Assembly: GCF_963678635.1 (NCBI RefSeq)
Contig: NC_087071.1
Span: forward strand, 620,001-684,000
Length of the DNA: 64,000 nt
Origin: Symsagittifera roscoffensis
Taxonomy: Eukaryota; Xenacoelomorpha; Acoela; Convolutidae
Direction of reading: 5' to 3'
Shown here: piece after piece, positions 8,901 through 17,990 of the stretch
Layout of the letters: every line of letters begins with the position of its first letter
Numbering within the stretch: position 1 is the first letter of the stretch
Translations under genes and position numbers: made by a program
The notes under the pieces: generated by a model
What the model was told of the DNA's origin: nothing
Seen by the model: the letters and a program-made list of their open reading frames with translations, nothing else
Databases searched by the model: none

Positions 8901-11423
8901 CCCGGACAATTTCCCTTCTCCGGTTTCGTCTTCTTCCATGAATCTGGACCACTCCCCGGACTCTTGATCTAGTCCCAGGTGTTCAACTTCTTCTCTGAAT
9001 GTTACTTTCTTATCCCTGACTTTTGTCTGCTCCAGAATTTTATCGGGGATTTTTTCAACTAGTGATCGCACAACTTCCTTGCTATCAGTGATGCTTCCTT
9101 TTGAGACGTCAGTATTGTTCACTGTTTCTTCTCTCCGAAGTATGGTTAGTTCCGGTGCCTCCTGACCTTTCCCTTGGATCACGGGCTTGTCATCTGATAG
9201 TTTCTCAAGCAACCTCATTAAGTCTTCATCTATTCGGACCGTTCCCTCCTCTACCTGGATGAGATCATAACCTTTTGCCTTGAGTGTTTCCCTCACGATC
9301 TTGGACTTGAGCATTATTCCTACCGGAATCCCTCTGCTTCTCTTCAAGATGGTCTTTTCAAGAGGCTCTTTCGGCAATTCGGGATGATCTTCAATCGGTT
9401 TGCCTGATTTGTCCAGCCATCTCGTGAGTGGAAGACTGTCGTACGTTTCTTTGTCCATAAAGGAGAAGCCGTCTTTGATCTCAGGTCTGTCCGCCTCTCT
9501 TTGTTCTTGCCTCTCGTAGAACTCCGTCTTCTTACTCAAGCTGTCAGCATTTTGATGTTTATCTCGTGTTCTGTGCTCAATTATCATGTTGTATCCATCC
9601 AAGCGAACTATCCACCTCCCAATATAGCTCTGGTCCATTGAGTACGTTTTCAGCCAGCTTAGTGCTCGGTTGTCGACTCGCAGCTTGAAGGGCTCACTGC
9701 CTAAGTATGCTCTGTATTTTTCGACAAAGGTGACCACCGCGAACATCTCTGCTTTCGGTGCTCCGTACTTCATTTCTGTGTCACTTAGGACCTTGCTCCC
9801 GTATGCTATTGGTCTCAAGACTGTCTTCCCATTCCATTCTTGTTCTTGATGGAGAATCCCAGAAATAGCGACTACTGATGCATCCGTGTCTAGCACGTAC
9901 ATCCCTTTCTCAGTCGGCATACCCAGTACTGGTGCCTCACACAGCTCTTTCTTTATTCTCTGGAATGACTCTTCTGCCGCGTTGTTCCACGTGAACTTCT
10001 TGCCCTTATGTCTCATTAATTGTTGCATCGGGTATACTTTGTCCGCATATCCCTTGATGAATTCTCTATAATAGTTGGCGAAACCCAGGAAGCTCATCAG
10101 CTGGTGTTCCGTCTTCGGTGATTTCCAGGTTAGGACTGCTTCCACGGCGTCTGGGTCAGGTCTGATACCGTGTTTATCTACCATCCTGCCCAAGTATTTG
10201 ATCGAGTCCTTGAGTATCTCGCACTTTGATGGTTTACACTTCAGCCCCGATCTTTTCATGCACGCGAACACCTCGTCAAGCCTCTCGATGTGGTCTTCTA
10301 GTGTTGGCGTTGCTATTACCACGTCGTCCACGTAGCACATTACCAGGTTGCCGTACTTCTTCGTCACGCCTATCAACGCGTGTGCCATCAGCCGCTGAAA
10401 CGTGGCTGTTGCATTGCAGAGTCCAAACGGCATCCGTTTCCATTGAAACAGACCCAACTCACAGGCGAACCCTGTCTTGTCCCTGTCTTGCTTCCTTAAT
10501 GGTACCTGCCAAAAGGCCGAGCCTAAATCAAGAGTCGTAAAAAATTTCGCATCACCTAACTTCGAGAGGCTCTCATCAATTCTAGGTATGGGATAGGCAT
10601 CCTTTACCGTGACGGAGTTCAGGTATCGAAAGTCACAACAAAACCTTAACTGGTCGACTTTCTTTTTGGCCATCACTACTCCACACGCCCACGGTGACTT
10701 GGATGGTTCTATCATGTCATACTCTAGTAACGTTTCGATTTCTTTTCTACACGCGTCCGATTTGTGTGGGGTCATGCGCCTCGCCCCCTCCCTGTGTGGC
10801 ACCGCGTTTTCCTCAAGTTCTATTTCATGTTCAACAAAATTACAACACCCGATATCCGCCTTATGCCTTGAAAAAACCTCCTCGTTCCGCTCTAGTACGT
10901 CCTTGATAGCTTCGAGCTGTTCATCTTTCAGTTTGCCCCTTAAATGTTCAATCTCCGGCAGAACCGGTTTATCAGTTTGCATTTCATCTAGTGTGGGTCG
11001 CTCTGGAAAGTTCGAACAGCTCGAAAGCCCATCGTCCGTTTCTGACTTAAGTGATTTGATAAGACTTGAAGAATCTTTTATTCTCTGCAATCGTCTCGAG
11101 ATACAAATTTTGTCCCTGTGATTAGGACAATCAACAACTTCATTTTGTTTTGAGTTTTCAATTGTTTCGTATCGAGTTTTAACTGGTAAAGCATATCCCA
11201 GCTTCCTCCCTCTCTGTATCGTGATCGGTATATCAAGGGTATTCAACAAGACACTGACGCAGAGGCCGCTCTTCGTTATCGAAAATGATCTTCCTAAAAC
11301 AGCAGCGCTTTGACTATTGGGATTCGGAACTATACACACTTGCTTGTTGTCACTTAGTTCATTATAATTTTTCATCCTCAAGCTTACGATTGCCGCTTCA
11401 TTAGCTTTTAACCTCACTCTCAA
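5952..11423 (-). CDS. Retroelement pol: RT, RNase H, integrase, C-terminal macro-like domain
   Basis: The frame opens at 11423 on a TTG created by the tandem-duplication junction, not on a true start, and is closed upstream by TGA. Numbered from there: RT about 195-400 with YVDD at 364-367; RNase H from about 510 (DTDAS, Asp512); zinc-binding HHCC domain about 1050-1090; integrase core Asp1120, Asp1179, Glu1215 (35 residues between the last two, as in retroviral-type integrases); then a GPF/Y-like chromo-adjacent segment (WRGPF). An acidic linker of about 300 residues follows. Residues about 1672-1823 (DNA 5955-6410) align by eye with the TARG1/OARD1 type of macro domain, ending at TGA/TAG-type stop 5952. 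Removing the 1,154-bp duplication offset leaves an exact multiple of three from 15913 to 5952, so an uninterrupted polyprotein of about 2,935 codons is the ancestral state. The present copy is broken. Confidence 0.9.
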   Translation of the reverse strand: MRVRLKANEAAIVSLRMKNYNELSDNKQVCIVPNPNSQSAAVLGRSFSITKSGLCVSVLLNTLDIPITIQRGRKLGYALPVKTRYETIENSKQNEVVDCPNHRDKICISRRLQRIKDSSSLIKSLKSETDDGLSSCSNFPERPTLDEMQTDKPVLPEIEHLRGKLKDEQLEAIKDVLERNEEVFSRHKADIGCCNFVEHEIELEENAVPHREGARRMTPHKSDACRKEIETLLEYDMIEPSKSPWACGVVMAKKKVDQLRFCCDFRYLNSVTVKDAYPIPRIDESLSKLGDAKFFTTLDLGSAFWQVPLRKQDRDKTGFACELGLFQWKRMPFGLCNATATFQRLMAHALIGVTKKYGNLVMCYVDDVVIATPTLEDHIERLDEVFACMKRSGLKCKPSKCEILKDSIKYLGRMVDKHGIRPDPDAVEAVLTWKSPKTEHQLMSFLGFANYYREFIKGYADKVYPMQQLMRHKGKKFTWNNAAEESFQRIKKELCEAPVLGMPTEKGMYVLDTDASVVAISGILHQEQEWNGKTVLRPIAYGSKVLSDTEMKYGAPKAEMFAVVTFVEKYRAYLGSEPFKLRVDNRALSWLKTYSMDQSYIGRWIVRLDGYNMIIEHRTRDKHQNADSLSKKTEFYERQEQREADRPEIKDGFSFMDKETYDSLPLTRWLDKSGKPIEDHPELPKEPLEKTILKRSRGIPVGIMLKSKIVRETLKAKGYDLIQVEEGTVRIDEDLMRLLEKLSDDKPVIQGKGQEAPELTILRREETVNNTDVSKGSITDSKEVVRSLVEKIPDKILEQTKVRDKKVTFREEVEHLGLDQESGEWSRFMEEDETGEGKLSGEREEWDEDSDESSEDQDSLCMILAEEKIRQHDRELQTDPSSGTYNLEIQEVRGGEELEKIAVSRKPLRELSCNSNVRTNLVPEDDMKIVKRMICVKLSDDIHNPGEMNGQIMALKEHVKARYRLSDLIRAQRNDKMTSNLSKWIHSGVKEKGELEEDSYKILSQFSKEKRDLLYHTAEGVVACKRRDEEKILHKHNLIILPQLYQTEVLFRSHDQMGHQGIDKVQQRILHRFDWPGMRKACERWVNACLACLQVKDPRKMKFPLKSVESSEFNEVVQIDHQKICMTESGYNQILLIIDHFTKLAEAVPCQTASAEETCDHLITHWISRYGCPMTFQSDNGKAFVGDLTKELMKRSHIAQAHSTTYHPQTNGLVERQNRTLVNMLRVYCSRYMTDWDKYLPQVVGAYNSTQHSTTGISPFMMLTGRERAMPITFFHPEYEGKRTSPQAYVKEAIKRQQELNELCRRNTAQAQMRQRKKYDEKILRAKPYEVGQYVWVFQNVIPPKGTKKLLKKWRGPFMITEVHQQGRFYRLSTGRAAHYENLKPHVPSPEDWCLPKDMEGLEYLVVEPACEVNEKGTREKNDGNENLSLDDNEKIEVESDAGSFVEEDWNDPEQNEVPKWMEPDRPTPPETRTGNRKRTGMRYNRYGDDFLIDKIQPDKLGDELLSAGELEAGEEWQVIDDGGHYPQDDYSTPELETDLEQSEIERRENTNLRILEWMRDVKDESREGQSIQQIDVSAANYMKTEDPLFGWTATDRPLDIPKDNSDPTTSTGTSINIFVRGVGVGLTHTENLMIKKLKEVRETSGLELEEEEPEPTIGRNFKTKFEIPNEYSENIMITDSDFILSNRTSAICITADMSFKSRLEADFKREYQNVEFLFRQRPGLGGIAALPPSVAQVPGKYLCFLVTRVNDRNTIDPEHVILALTRLRDFMIERGIVEVSMPVYDPNRGKLSSRELYAILHVVFAETEIMVHLHKKYYLSIA
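5955..6410 (-). other. Macro-like (TARG1/OARD1-type) domain at the end of pol
   Basis: About 150 residues. The shared pattern with TARG1-type macro domains is: a first beta strand ending in a CI(T/S)AD-like segment; a helix with FKREYQNV; a GGIA-AL strand; KYLCFLVT; a helix with LTRLRDFMIERGI; VSMPVYD; then a helix followed by a short C-terminal strand. The glycine-rich ligand loop (GAGIA in active members) is replaced by a loop without glycines, and the GCG loop is replaced by DPNRGK. The fold is probably kept, but ADP-ribose hydrolysis is doubtful. Family call is by eye and needs a profile search. Confidence 0.65.
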
Positions 11424-12575
11424 GCCTCGTCAAGCCTCTCGATGTGGTCTTCTAGTGTTGGCGTTGCTATTACCACGTCGTCCACGTAGCACATTACCAG
11501 GTTGCCGTACTTCTTCGTCACGCCTATCAACGCGTGTGCCATCAGCCGCTGAAACGTGGCTGTTGCATTGCAGAGTCCAAACGGCATCCGTTTCCATTGA
11601 AACAGACCCAACTCACAGGCGAACCCTGTCTTGTCCCTGTCTTGCTTCCTTAATGGTACCTGCCAAAAGGCCGAGCCTAAATCAAGAGTCGTAAAAAATT
11701 TCGCATCACCTAACTTCGAGAGGCTCTCATCAATTCTAGGTATGGGATAGGCATCCTTTACCGTGACGGAGTTCAGGTATCGAAAGTCACAACAAAACCT
11801 TAACTGGTCGACTTTCTTTTTGGCCATCACTACTCCACACGCCCACGGTGACTTGGATGGTTCTATCATGTCATACTCTAGTAACGTTTCGATTTCTTTT
11901 CTACACGCGTCCGATTTGTGTGGGGTCATGCGCCTCGCCCCCTCCCTGTGTGGCACCGCGTTTTCCTCAAGTTCTATTTCATGTTCAACAAAATTACAAC
12001 ACCCGATATCCGCCTTATGCCTTGAAAAAACCTCCTCGTTCCGCTCTAGTACGTCCTTGATAGCTTCGAGCTGTTCATCTTTCAGTTTGCCCCTTAAATG
12101 TTCAATCTCCGGCAGAACCGGTTTATCAGTTTGCATTTCATCTAGTGTGGGTCGCTCTGGAAAGTTCGAACAGCTCGAAAGCCCATCGTCCGTTTCTGAC
12201 TTAAGTGATTTGATAAGACTTGAAGAATCTTTTATTCTCTGCAATCGTCTCGAGATACAAATTTTGTCCCTGTGATTAGGACAATCAACAACTTCATTTT
12301 GTTTTGAGTTTTCAATTGTTTCGTATCGAGTTTTAACTGGTAAAGCATATCCCAGCTTCCTCCCTCTCTGTATCGTGATCGGTATATCAAGGGTATTCAA
12401 CAAGACACTGACGCAGAGGCCGCTCTTCGTTATCGAAAATGATCTTCCTAAAACAGCAGCGCTTTGACTATTGGGATTCGGAACTATACACACTTGCTTG
12501 TTGTCACTTAGTTCATTATAATTTTTCATCCTCAAGCTTACGATTGCCGCTTCATTAGCTTTTAACCTCACTCTC
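10271..12575. repeat. Perfect direct tandem duplication, 1,154-bp offset, inside pol
   Basis: Positions 10271-11421 recur at 11425-12575 with three linking bases (AAG) at 11422-11424. I saw no mismatch between the copies, including two pairs of identical shadow frames (170 and 70 residues). The offset is 2 modulo 3 and therefore shifts the frame. It covers the protease-RT linker and the first half of RT through YVDD. Either it is very recent or it is an assembly error. Confidence 0.95.
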
Positions 12576-15500
12576 CTACTCAAGAATACCGGTGCTTTGT
12601 TTTCATTCGCCATTATTAAATTTACCGGTTTGATTGCGTACCTCCTATCCGGATTCCGTATCCTGAACATTGCATTATTTAGATCAATCGTTACGTCGAA
12701 ATTCCTGATGAAGTCTCTGCCCAAAATGAATTGGTCAGATTCATCTAGGTTTTCTACCACGATGAAGCTCATCCACAGGTTACGTTCCCCCAAATTGAGG
12801 GCTATTATCGGCGTCCTGCCCAGCACCCGTAGGGCCCCTTTGTTTGCAGCTGACAGCCGTATTCTCGAGTCTATCAAGTCACCTTTGTCAAAGCCCATCT
12901 TTTCCCATGTTTCGATTGGTATGACGCTCAAGACTGCTCCCGTGTCAAGTAATCCACGCAACTGAGTCTTTTTGCCATTTATGTCTAGCACGTGCCCTGT
13001 CACGTCTGCTTCCGTCCCGATGTGCATTGCATCTTCTTCAAGCATGGCACAGTGTCCGATCGATCTTACTTTCAATTCTTCTTTCCCTACATAGATTTGT
13101 CCAATTAGGTCTTCGTCGCATGTTATCATCGTCTTTGTATAGATGTTGATTCCATCTATATTCAGCATGACCTCGTGTGGACCATAAGCTTCAGTGTACC
13201 TATTATCAACACGTACCGATTTGCTGCCCCCTCTCGTGAGTAGTGCCCTGAGCGCTCTAGAAGTCGTTTGTGGACTTATTCCACTCAAGTAGTCTGCATA
13301 CACGTCAATGTGCATTATCGTCTGGTCGCTCGGCTCGCTCAAGTTTCTGGTTACCTCGTGTCCGCCCACTGTGATTATCGACATTATTCTTGCTCCGATT
13401 TTCGATATCCCAAAAGGTTTACCTGTCACCATTTTCACGGTGTTACAATTCCCGGTCTTCATTGAGCCCGTTCTAGCCTCTGGTATTGAGTTCGATCCGG
13501 TTAATGCTTCGTTAAAATTCTGTCTTTCGATCTCCAACTTTAGTCGTTGCTCTATTTCTTTCGCAGCCAGATCTTGTTTCACTTTGGCAATTGCTTCCGT
13601 CGCCGCTTTCTCATAATTTATCTCTAGAGAGCTTCCGGCCGCGGACTCTAACGCACCGCTAACATGTGTCACAGCTTTCACTGTCTTCGTCGGCAATTCG
13701 GTGTTTGGTGCCCCCAAGTTCCTAGATTCAAACTCGTTTTGCCTGTTCCGCTGATTCTGCACCGCCGCTAATGCCAACTTATGTTTGGGGTGATTCTGGT
13801 CCTTGACCGCTTCCCAGAACAAGGGACAATCCATTCTGAAGTGTCCCTCCTGGTTACAGAAGAAGCATCTGGCGCCTATCTTGATGATTAAGCCGTTATA
13901 GTACTCGTGTTCCTCCATCTGGCTCATATCCTCTTCATCCGGTGCATAACCTAGGCTCTTCATGCCTTGTTTGTACGTTGTGCAGTCAGCCACATGATGA
14001 TCCGCTGACCCGCAGTTCGCGCATGATCTGCGCTTGTCCATATCATCTCTAGGTTTGTACCATGATGACCTCTGGGGTTGGCTTCCCCCTTGCGTGTTCC
14101 TGTTTTCGGAATATGAGTACTTCTTAGGTTTCATCAGCATGTATTCTCTCGATTTCTGTCTCATTTCTTCTGGGGTGGGTGCGCTGTCCTTCGACAATGT
14201 GTAGTATGTTGCTAACATTGTCCTTAAGTCATCACTTTTCACCCCATCGATGAACTTCGAGGCAATGCTAAAGTTCCGTCTATTTGTCGACTCCTCTGGG
14301 TCACTCCTCCTTCTCAAGCTCTCGAGGTCATCTAGGAACCGATCTATTGACTCGTCGTCCCTCTGCCTTCTTTTTTCAAATCGCATCATCGCTTGGTGGC
14401 CTTTCATGCCTGACCCGAATCGATTCAGCAATATCTCGAAGATCTTGTCCGCGGTGTCGCGTTCTTCCTCCTTCTTTGCGACCACGCATTTTAATGCCGT
14501 TCCTTCCAAGTTGCTCAGTATGGCTGTACATGCTTGTCTTTCGTCACTCAAGTTATCTTGTTCTAGATGTAATCTCATCACTTCCACCCAAGTGTCAATG
14601 CATCCATCGGAGTCGTCCTTGAATTCTTTTGGCTTCTTGAATGTCTTTCTTGATTTTCCCTCTCTCCTGTCGCTCGAGTCAGTGTTCCTCGTGGCGAAGG
14701 CCTCTAGAGTCCTGTTCATCATCTCCCAAGTGCTGGCCCATGTCATAGCATCCGGTCCTGTGTTGCTGTTAGCTGTTGAATCTCCCGGAGCAGTCGTTGT
14801 ATTCGACGTTCCATTCTTCATTATTGTTTTCGCAGCTGTTGGTGCTATGCTTATCGCATCCCTGGTTAAGGGCAACGGTGTCGATTGTCGTTTGTTCCTT
14901 TGTGGTTCTGCAAAGTCAACTCTGGTGCCTTGCGTACGATCCGCTGCCGGTCTTTCTTGTGGAGTAGAACCTCTCAAGATTGCATCCAACTTTGCCTGTA
15001 TTTCACACGAACTCTCGGCTTGACTCCTGCTCATTGTGTCCATTCTCCTTTCCAGGCTCCCTAATTGGCTGTTGACATCATCATATCGGTTCTTCAACTG
15101 TTGCATGTCTGTTTTGATGTTCTTTTCTCGTTCTTCATTGGTGGCTTCTACCTTATCTGACATTTCCTTGAGTCTCTCATCTGTTGCCTTAGCTAGGTTA
15201 AAATAACTGTCTAGATACTCGTGCTTGTTGTATCTTATCTCCTTTTTTATCACCTCTCTGTCTTCTTCACTGTGCTTAAGTCTTTTGTCAATCTGATTTA
15301 ATTTCGCCAACAAGTCACCCAGCTCAATGGTAGTCTCTTCATGGTCAGCTGTCGGTCTCTCTTCGGCCGTAGCCTCTGCTTTAGCTTGTTCCTCTCTTGG
15401 ATTGGCTTCTGAGGTCTTCGTGCTCACTGTCCCAAACGTTCGTGCTCTTTCTGCTTTTGGTTCTTCAGTCACGTTTTCTTTTGTTTTTATTCCGAACATT

Positions 15501-15913
15501 ATTCCCAATTTTTCCGTAAAAGATGTCCTCTTTACTTGAGAGTCTTCTTTCACCGTTTCTTCGGTGTTGCCTATTGCATCTTCCGCGTCATCTATCGGTG
15601 AGAACTCTATGGGTTTCTGGTTCGGTTCCTCTGCATTGGGCATTGGAGTTGACTCTGTCGCCATCTTCCTTGTTTCATCCACACTTTGATCGGGTGTCTC
15701 TAGATCAATCTCGATGGTGGGTTCTACTCGCTCCCCTTCCGTGCCCTCTTTCGCCCTGTTCTCCGCTGTACTCCTTGTGCTGACCATGTTAACTGAAAAG
15801 TTCGTCTTCGTTATCTTTGGGCCCGTTGATGTCGTTCCGCGCAGCGATGAATTATATTTCGTGTTTGATCCACTTGACCTTTTTTCGAGCACCGGTACCC
15901 TACTCCGCCTCAT
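11420..15913 (-). CDS. Retroelement gag-protease-RT (truncated by duplication)
   Basis: 1,497 codons from ATG at 15913. Residues 1-190 are low-complexity, Thr/Glu-rich. About 190-310 is a charged coiled coil. About 410-590 is a gag core (FxKRRQRDDESIDRFLDDL-like block). Two CCHC zinc knuckles lie at about 631-644 and 683-696 (both C-x2-C-x4-H-x4-C). The aspartic protease active site DTG is at 990-992 (plus 12938-12946). RT follows, with YVDD at 1476-1479 (plus 11477-11488). The frame stops at TGA 18 residues after YVDD, exactly at the duplication junction, so it lacks the rest of RT, RNase H and integrase, which continue in the next frame. Gag and pol share one frame with no stop between them. 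An in-frame ATG at codon 43 is an alternative start. Confidence 0.9.
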   Translation of the reverse strand: MRRSRVPVLEKRSSGSNTKYNSSLRGTTSTGPKITKTNFSVNMVSTRSTAENRAKEGTEGERVEPTIEIDLETPDQSVDETRKMATESTPMPNAEEPNQKPIEFSPIDDAEDAIGNTEETVKEDSQVKRTSFTEKLGIMFGIKTKENVTEEPKAERARTFGTVSTKTSEANPREEQAKAEATAEERPTADHEETTIELGDLLAKLNQIDKRLKHSEEDREVIKKEIRYNKHEYLDSYFNLAKATDERLKEMSDKVEATNEEREKNIKTDMQQLKNRYDDVNSQLGSLERRMDTMSRSQAESSCEIQAKLDAILRGSTPQERPAADRTQGTRVDFAEPQRNKRQSTPLPLTRDAISIAPTAAKTIMKNGTSNTTTAPGDSTANSNTGPDAMTWASTWEMMNRTLEAFATRNTDSSDRREGKSRKTFKKPKEFKDDSDGCIDTWVEVMRLHLEQDNLSDERQACTAILSNLEGTALKCVVAKKEEERDTADKIFEILLNRFGSGMKGHQAMMRFEKRRQRDDESIDRFLDDLESLRRRSDPEESTNRRNFSIASKFIDGVKSDDLRTMLATYYTLSKDSAPTPEEMRQKSREYMLMKPKKYSYSENRNTQGGSQPQRSSWYKPRDDMDKRRSCANCGSADHHVADCTTYKQGMKSLGYAPDEEDMSQMEEHEYYNGLIIKIGARCFFCNQEGHFRMDCPLFWEAVKDQNHPKHKLALAAVQNQRNRQNEFESRNLGAPNTELPTKTVKAVTHVSGALESAAGSSLEINYEKAATEAIAKVKQDLAAKEIEQRLKLEIERQNFNEALTGSNSIPEARTGSMKTGNCNTVKMVTGKPFGISKIGARIMSIITVGGHEVTRNLSEPSDQTIMHIDVYADYLSGISPQTTSRALRALLTRGGSKSVRVDNRYTEAYGPHEVMLNIDGINIYTKTMITCDEDLIGQIYVGKEELKVRSIGHCAMLEEDAMHIGTEADVTGHVLDINGKKTQLRGLLDTGAVLSVIPIETWEKMGFDKGDLIDSRIRLSAANKGALRVLGRTPIIALNLGERNLWMSFIVVENLDESDQFILGRDFIRNFDVTIDLNNAMFRIRNPDRRYAIKPVNLIMANENKAPVFLSRRVRLKANEAAIVSLRMKNYNELSDNKQVCIVPNPNSQSAAVLGRSFSITKSGLCVSVLLNTLDIPITIQRGRKLGYALPVKTRYETIENSKQNEVVDCPNHRDKICISRRLQRIKDSSSLIKSLKSETDDGLSSCSNFPERPTLDEMQTDKPVLPEIEHLRGKLKDEQLEAIKDVLERNEEVFSRHKADIGCCNFVEHEIELEENAVPHREGARRMTPHKSDACRKEIETLLEYDMIEPSKSPWACGVVMAKKKVDQLRFCCDFRYLNSVTVKDAYPIPRIDESLSKLGDAKFFTTLDLGSAFWQVPLRKQDRDKTGFACELGLFQWKRMPFGLCNATATFQRLMAHALIGVTKKYGNLVMCYVDDVVIATPTLEDHIERLDEA

Positions 15914-16212
15914 TATTTCTATTTACAACTGCTTCTATTTACAATTTTATTATATACACGATTCTATTCTAAGGGTAAAAAAAAAATATTTTTTGTGGTA
16001 ACAAATTCTGTACAACGTGTTAAAAACCTTATCCAATTCTCTTTCTAAAACCTCCGAAAAATTTTCCTTAATTTGGTCTTAACCCTACCTATTTCGATTT
16101 GTCTTATTCTGTCTTAAAACGCACTTGTTGTAATTTGACTTCAATTTCTATACCGTCCCAAGACTATTCGTCACTATCACAGTACTCTCCGTTAGTGTCC
16201 TAAGACCCTTGT
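15914..16212 (-). other. Retroelement leader next to the gag ATG
   Basis: AT-rich DNA upstream of gag on the minus strand, with an A8 run at 15978-15985. No frame, promoter element or RNA gene was recognised. Confidence 0.4.
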
Positions 16213-16925
16213 ACCAAGACCACTGTTCCAAGACTACTGTCCCAAGACTAGTGTCCCAAGACTACTGTCCCAAGACCAGTGTCCCAAGGCTAGTGTCCCA
16301 AGACTACTGTCCCAAGGCTAGTGTCCCAAGGCTAGTGTCCCAAGACTACTGTCCCAAGGGTAGTGTCCCAAGACCAGTGTCCCAAGACTACTGTCCCAAG
16401 ACTAGTGTCCCAAGGCTAGTGTCCCAAGACTACTGTCCCAAGACTAGTGTCCCAAGGGTAGTGTCCCAAGACCAGTGTCCCAAGGCTGGTGTCCCAAGAC
16501 TAGTGTCCCAAGACTAGTGTCCCAAGGGTAGTGTCCCAAGACCAGTGTCCCAAGGCTGGTGTCCCAAGACTAGTGTCCCAAGACTAGTGTCCCAAGACCA
16601 CTGTCCCAAGACTGTCCCAAGACCACTGTCCCAAGACCCTGTCCCAAGACCACTGTCCCAAGACCCCTGTCCCAAGACCCTGTCCCAAGACCACTGTCCC
16701 AAGACCCTGTCCCAAGACCCTGTCCCAAGACCACTGTCCCAAGACCACTGTCCCAAGACCCTGTCCCAAGACCACTGTCCCAAGACCCTGTCCCAAGACC
16801 CTGCCCCAAGACCACTGTCCCAAGACCACTGTCCCAAGACCCTGTCCCAAGACCACTGTCCCAAGACCCTGTCCCAAGGCCACTGTCCCAAGACCCTGTC
16901 CCAAGACCACTATCCCAAGACTGCT
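16213..16925. repeat. 14-bp minisatellite in the retroelement leader (about 50 units)
   Basis: The unit reads TGTCCCAAGACTAC/AG on the plus strand, with variants CCAC, GCTAG and GGTAG. The right half alternates 14-bp and 13-bp units (TGTCCCAAGACCC). On the element's sense strand each unit contains TCTTGGGACA. Long frames on both strands here (Pro/Ser/Gln or Trp/Leu/Gly repeats) are by-products of the repeat and are not annotated. Confidence 0.97.
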
Positions 16926-17791
16926 CTGTCCCAAGACTTCTTCGGTCTTGTCCCAATACTCGTCACGGAGTGTCTTCCTCGTTGTAGGGTCTTCTTGAAC
17001 CACCGTACCTTGTACCACCACTCAAGCTCTAGTAAAATTTTCCCAAAAACCCTCTCTTAAAAGCCAAATGCTGACCCCCCTCTTCTTTTTGGTTGTTTCT
17101 ATTTCAATGTAGGTGCGCAGGTATCTTGTGATCACCTGTTCGTATAAAACCAAACACAAATCGTCAATAAAATGCAACAAAAATTTTAAGTAAGAAAAAA
17201 AAAAAAATAATAATAAAAACAGAAAAATGAGCCCACCTAAAATTTAAAGGTGACCAATGTCTACCTTTCGTCTAAAAAAAATGTCTGGTACCTAATTGCC
17301 ACGCGTTTTCCTCCCCCCACTAGTGATCTTATGGGGTATCACAAAAGCTGTCTATATCCGGTCCCCCCTACCAAACCAACCAGCGTACCAGCCTTAACTC
17401 GAGTTGGATTTTGGATCTCCACCTAATATTACCAACGCGTGTTAATTTCTAATGTAACTAAGTCAACGATGTCGACTAATTAGTTACTCTAATTTCCCCC
17501 TTTTTGCAATTTACAACCGCCAACCTCTAGCCTAACCAGTCCCCCTTCTAACCTCCCCCCTTTCTAGCCCCCCTTCTTAAGCCTAAAAATTACTTTAAGC
17601 GCCGGGTGCTAAACCTCTCAAGAGAAAACCGTAGACCTGTTTCCAGGCCTGCTCAAGTAAAAACGTTCCTCAAAACTGGGGGATTTCGCTTATCCAATTT
17701 TACACTTATCTCCTATAATGTAATGTGGATTCTAACGATACCCGTTCCGCCCAACTTGAGAACTCGAGAATTGCCAAATCCTTCTTGGCTG

Positions 17792-17990
17792 CTTTCCCAC
17801 TCGACTGGTCACCTGTTCCAGTCCAGTCTCCTATTGGTTCAGCCAAGTGTCCCTGAACCACTTTCCCACTCGGCTGGTCACCTCTTCCAGTCAAGTCTCC
17901 TATTGGTTCAGCTCAAGTGTCCCTGAACCACTTTCCCACTCGGCTGGTCACCTCTTCCAGTCAAGTCTCCTATTGGTCCAGCTAAGTTCC
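17792..17990. repeat. 69-70-bp tandem repeat, nearly three copies
   Basis: Copies start at 17792, 17861 and 17931 with CTTTCCCACTCGGCTGGTCA and run through CTCCTATTGGTTCAGC and GTGTCCCTGAACCA. Differences are scattered substitutions and 1-bp indels. It lies in the retroelement leader or LTR. Confidence 0.9.

Noticed and set aside
6052-15783. Plus-strand frames over gag-pol
   Set aside because: Antisense shadows of gag and pol; several occur twice only because of the tandem duplication.
16213-16925. CRISPR-like array
   Set aside because: Continuous 14-bp tandem units with no unique spacers, in a eukaryotic retroelement.
16209-17060. Frames on both strands in the leader minisatellite (VPRLVSQD and VLGQWSWD repeats)
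   Set aside because: A 14-bp repeat without stops opens several frames at once; no sign of selection on protein.
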